Part shown: positions 60,600-64,000 of the stretch, in pieces
Layout: each line of letters opens with the position of its first letter
How positions within the stretch are numbered: the stretch's first letter is position 1
Assembly (NCBI GenBank): GCA_030386875.1
Contig: CM059580.1
Coordinates: forward strand, 4,226,618-4,290,617
Direction: 5' to 3'
DNA from: Morinoia aosen
Taxonomy: Eukaryota; Arthropoda; Malacostraca; Amphipoda; Talitridae
DNA length: 64,000 nt
Program-made: the position numbers and the translations under genes
Notes under the pieces: generated by a model
What the model was told of the DNA's origin: nothing
Seen by the model: the letters and a program-made list of their open reading frames with translations, nothing else
The model's database searches: none

Positions 60600-60723
60600 C
60601 TTGGCCTGGCCTCAAGACCCAGGTGCCGTCGGCCCGTTTCACGAGGTGCGCCTTGACGCCCGTGTAGTACTCGGACGAGCTGCTCAGTGACAGCGATACG
60701 GTCCGTGTGTTGTCGCCCGTGTT
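60600..60723 (-). CDS. Transglutaminase, first C-terminal barrel, first exon
   Basis: 124-nt minus-strand exon (41 codons plus 1 nt); acceptor ACCACAG, donor GTACGT. It encodes NTGDNTRTVSLSLSSSSEYY, then TGVKAHLVKRADGTWVLRPG and Q. N-T/S-x-x-x-R-T-V-S-L with Y-Y-T-G-V is characteristic of the first barrel after the catalytic core in transglutaminases of the annulin/factor XIII type. Phases link all four exons without a stop. The Cys-His-Asp catalytic core should lie at higher coordinates, beyond the window or past the arrays at 60724-64000. A 20-bp array abuts the acceptor. Confidence 0.88.
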
Positions 60724-61555
60724 CTGTGGTATACGGGCCCGTTAGTGTGGCCCGTTAGTGGCATGCGGGGCCCGTTAGTGGCATGCGGGGCCGGTAGTGG
60801 CATGCGGGCCCGGTAGTGGCATGCGGGCCCGGTAGTGGCATGCGGTGCCCGTTAGTGGCATGCGGGGCCCGTTAGTGGCATGCGAGGCCCGTTAGTGGCA
60901 CGCGGGGCCCGTTAGTGGCACGCGGGGCCCGTTAGTGGCACGCGGGGCCCGTTAGTGGCACGCGGGGCCCGTTAGTGGCACGCGGGGCCCGTTAGGGCAC
61001 GCAGGGCCCGTTAGTGGCACGCGGGGCCCGTTAGTGGCACGCGGGGCCCGTTAGTGGCACGCGGGGCCCGTTAGTGGCACGCAGGGCCCGTTAGTGGCAT
61101 GCGGGGCCCGTTAGTGGTATGCGGGGCCCGTTAGTGGTATGCGGGGCCCGTTAGTGGTATGCGGGGCCCGTTAGTGGTATGCGGGGCCCGTTAGTGGCAC
61201 GCTGGGCCCGTTAGTGGCACGCGGGGCCCGTTAGTGGCACGCGGGGCCCGTTAGTGGCACGCGGGGCCCGTTAGTGGCACGCGGGGCCCGTTAGTGGCAC
61301 GCGGAGCCCGTTAGTGGCACGCGGGGCCCGTTAGTGGCACGCGGGGCCCGTTAGGGGCACACGGGGCCCGTTAGTGGCACACGGGGCCCGTTAGTGGCAC
61401 ACGGGGCCCGTTAGTGGCACACGGGGCCCGTTAGTAGCACACGGGGCCCGTTAGTAGCACACGGGGCCCGTTAGTAGCACACGGCCCGTTAGTGGCATAG
61501 AGGGCCCGTTAGTGGCATAGAGGGCCCGTTAGTGGCATAGAGGGCCCGTTAATGG
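60724..61555 (-). repeat. 20-bp array (GGCCCGTTAGTGGCACGCGG) at an acceptor
   Basis: About 41 units. In gene sense each holds CCACTAACGGGCC; CACTAAC fits the branch-point consensus, and the unit nearest the exon places it about 18-24 nt from the acceptor AG. Variants: GGCATGC, GGTATGC, GGCACAC. Confidence 0.95.
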
Positions 61556-62578
61556 TCTTTCTGGAAGTACGGGCCATTTTTTGTCCGTCTCAAGGCCCGT
61601 TTTAGACTATACGGGCCTTGGTATCGTTTTATTTTTGTTGTATGTGTTGTATTAGAACCGTATTTACGTCATACGACGCTCGTAAGCAATACGGGAGTTG
61701 TGTGCCACACGGGATTCATGTATGCCATACGGACATTGTATACATATGAAGCCCGTGTTGTGCAACATGGCGGCCGTTTTAGCATTTTAATTTATTTATG
61801 AGGATGAATAAAGAATTTAAATTCATTTCTCATATTATTCATAAATTCATTATGCATGCAGTTTAGTATAGATAATGAATTTTCATTCTTCATTCTTTTG
61901 TACCAATATTGAAGAGAAAAAATCAACCATGTAGTTTTTAACTCTTTGATAGCCGTGCGGGTTACTGTGAACAAGAAGACAATGTTGTAGAATCTATCTT
62001 AAACAATTTGCTTGTATTGAAGAATTCGATAAAAATTTGCATTAAAGAATTTGTTAAAGACTTTGTTCGCTATCGGTACCTCGTTAATTATCATGACAAA
62101 ATTGTTCCGCATCCCCAGAAAAAGTAATACAAAAATATCAACGACCAAACTATCACATGAATAAAATATTATCCCACCGCTGCCACCAATGATTCTAATT
62201 AAGTTTGTTGATATTTCTCAGTAACATCAACAATTAATGATGTATGTGTTTGACATTTTAAAATCAATATTTCCTCGAAAATTTGTTTTTTATCAGAATA
62301 ATAAATACACAATAGTTTGTTTTAATTTCAACACTTTCTGTTATCTGCAGTTATTAATTCAAAAATTCATTATTTTTTCCTGAAATTGTAAGAACTTGGT
62401 GAAGTACCTAGCAGAGAGTTTAAATGTTTCTGCCCTTTAAACGTGAATACAATTATACCTAAAGGGAAACCCTCTTCTCCAGGGGAACCTAGTAGATATC
62501 CCAAACATCACCGTAACCTAAGAGATATCTTTAATTCCAAGGTAACCTTAAGGATATCCATCAACTTCATGGTATCTA
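61556..62578. other. Intron sequence, no exon recognised
   Basis: AT-rich single-copy sequence on the transglutaminase side. Confidence 0.5.
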
Positions 62579-62749
62579 GAGCGCCCCATGGACGATCAAT
62601 TTCATTGTTAATATATAATTGACAGTAAAATTGATCGTCTGTGGGCTTGATTGACGACCGTCAATTAATTGACTTAGTGGGCAAAAAAAATTCATCAATA
62701 TATTGAGTCAATAATATTGACAATTAAATTGATCGTCTGTGGGCGGCTT
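62579..62749. mobile_element. TA-flanked MITE, 171 bp
   Basis: Ends GAGCGCCCCATGGACGATCA and (complement) AAGCCGCCCACAGACGATCA, flanked by TA at 62577-62578 and 62750-62751. The interior has GATTGACGACCGTCAAT. Same family as 49960-50423 without the SINE. Confidence 0.8.
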
Positions 62750-62759
62750 TAGGTGATAT

Positions 62760-64000
62760 CCTCAACCTCACGCTAACCCTACTGATTACAGTGGCAATCC
62801 TACTTATTTCCATGGTAACCCTATTGATTAACGTGGTAGCCCTACTAAATACCATGGTCACCCTACTGATTACAGTGGCAATCCTACTTATTTCCATGGT
62901 AACCCTATTGATTACCGTGGTAGCCCTACTAAATACCATGGTAACCCTACTGATTACAGTGGCAATCCTACTTATTTCCATGGTAACCCTATTGATTACC
63001 GTGGTAGCCCTACTAAATACCATGGTAACCCTACTGATTACAGTGGCAATCCTACTTATTTCCATGGTAACCCTATTGATTACCGTGGTAGCCCTACTAA
63101 ATACCATGGTAACCCTACTGATTACAGTGGCAATCCTACTTATTTCCATGGTAACCCTATTGATTACCGTGGTAGCCCTACTAAATACCATGGTAACCCT
63201 ACTGATTACAGTGGCAATCCTACTTATTTCCATGGTAACCCTATTGATTACCGTGGTAGCCCTACTAAATACCATGGTAACCCTACTGATTACAGTGGCA
63301 ATCCTACTTATTTCCATGGTAACCCTATTGATTACCGTGGTAGCCCTACTAAATACCATGGTAACCCTACTGATTACAGTGGCAATCCTACTTATTTCCA
63401 TGGTAACCCTATTGATTACCGTGGTAGCCCTACTAAATACCATGGTAACCCTACTGATTACAGTGGCAATCCTACTTATTTCCATGGTAACCCTATTGAT
63501 TACCGTGGTAGCCCTACTAAATACCATGGTAACCCTACTGATTACAGTGGCAATCCTACTTATTTCCATGGTAACCCTATTGATTACCGTGGTAGCCATA
63601 CTAAATACCATGTAACCCTACTGATTACAGTGGCAATCCTACTTATTTCCATGGTAACCCTATTGATTACCGTGGTAGCCCTACTAAATACCATGGTAAC
63701 CCTACTGATTACAGTGGCAATCCTACTTATTTCCATGGTAACCCTATTGATTACCGTGGTAGCCCTATTAAATACCTTGGTAACCCTACTGATTACAGTG
63801 GCAATCCTACTTATTTCCATGGTAACCCTATTGATTACCGTGGTAGCCCTATTAAATACCATGGTAACCCTACTGATTACAGTGGCAAATCTACTTATTT
63901 CCATGGTAACCCTATTGATTACCGTGGTAGCCCTATTAAATACCACGGTAACCGCATTGATTACCGTGGTAGCCCTACTAAATACCATGGTAACCCTATT
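62760..64000. repeat. 84-bp array of two 42-bp halves, runs off the window
   Basis: About 14-15 units. Half A: ATGGTAACCCTATTGATTAC plus CGTGGTAGCCCTACTAAATACC; half B: ATGGTAACCCTACTGATTAC plus AGTGGCAATCCTACTTATTTCC. The central units are almost identical. Both strands stay open for about 280 codons because 84 is a multiple of 3 and no stop falls in the unit; no splice sites or start context, so not called a gene. Confidence 0.97.

Noticed and set aside
62724..63988. Open frames of 274-295 codons on both strands
   Set aside because: 84-bp array, multiple of 3, open on both strands with no splice sites or start context.

Overview
This is eukaryotic, arthropod DNA, most likely from a decapod crustacean. 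The evidence is two split genes with animal-type GT/AG introns, an insect/crustacean neuronal Ig cell-adhesion gene of the DIP/lachesin type, an annulin-type transglutaminase, a broken APE/RT non-LTR retrotransposon whose protein resembles those common in crab and shrimp genomes, CCTAA-rich (TTAGG-type) degenerate repeats, and very dense minisatellites. The decapod placement is an inference from remembered family resemblance; no search was run.

Layout. Bases 1-13422 and 13923-27478 are reverse complements of each other around a fixed 500-N scaffold gap. Each arm holds the same two DIP exons (identical lengths and reading frames) and the same ordered series of tandem arrays, but the array lengths differ strongly between arms. 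The simplest reading is two haplotypes of one locus scaffolded head to head; a genuine giant palindrome is not excluded. The mirror reaches base 1, so it may continue outside the window. The right arm carries the sense-strand gene.

Gene 1 (+ strand) is a DIP/lachesin-like Ig protein: end of Ig2 (17335-17463), first half of Ig3 (21298-21417), second half of Ig3 (31292-31459), and a probable last exon (39963-40366) with a Pro/Thr/Ser-rich stalk and a hydrophobic C-terminal segment. Intron phases match at every junction. Ig1 and the start of Ig2 would lie across the central gap and are not present.

Gene 2 (- strand) is the C-terminal two beta-barrels of a transglutaminase: exons 60723-60600, 59028-58868, 57366-57233 and 52842-52695, again with all phases matching. 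The catalytic core lies beyond the right edge. The genes converge, separated by about 12 kb of AT-rich intergenic DNA carrying MITEs, a tRNA-derived SINE, microsatellites and degenerate CCTAA-rich DNA.

The most unusual feature is how the intronic arrays relate to the exons. Several begin exactly at an exon edge and carry copies of that edge: the 172-bp array before the Ig2 exon repeats its acceptor plus about 50 nt of exon and ends each copy with an in-frame TAG; the 66-bp array after it repeats the exon's last 13 nt plus the donor; the 9-bp array after the next exon is a run of donor-like GTACGT; the array after the following exon repeats 65 nt of exon plus GTGAGT twelve times; and the 33-bp array after the last transglutaminase exon repeats that exon's end. 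Two more arrays repeat branch-point-like sequence beside an acceptor. This exon-edge-seeded minisatellite pattern occurs in two unrelated genes and is the main candidate for something undescribed.

Mobile elements include a 3,987-bp hAT-like non-autonomous element with a perfect 8-bp target duplication, piggyBac-like, TA-flanked and mariner MITEs, and a frameshifted LINE inside a transglutaminase intron.
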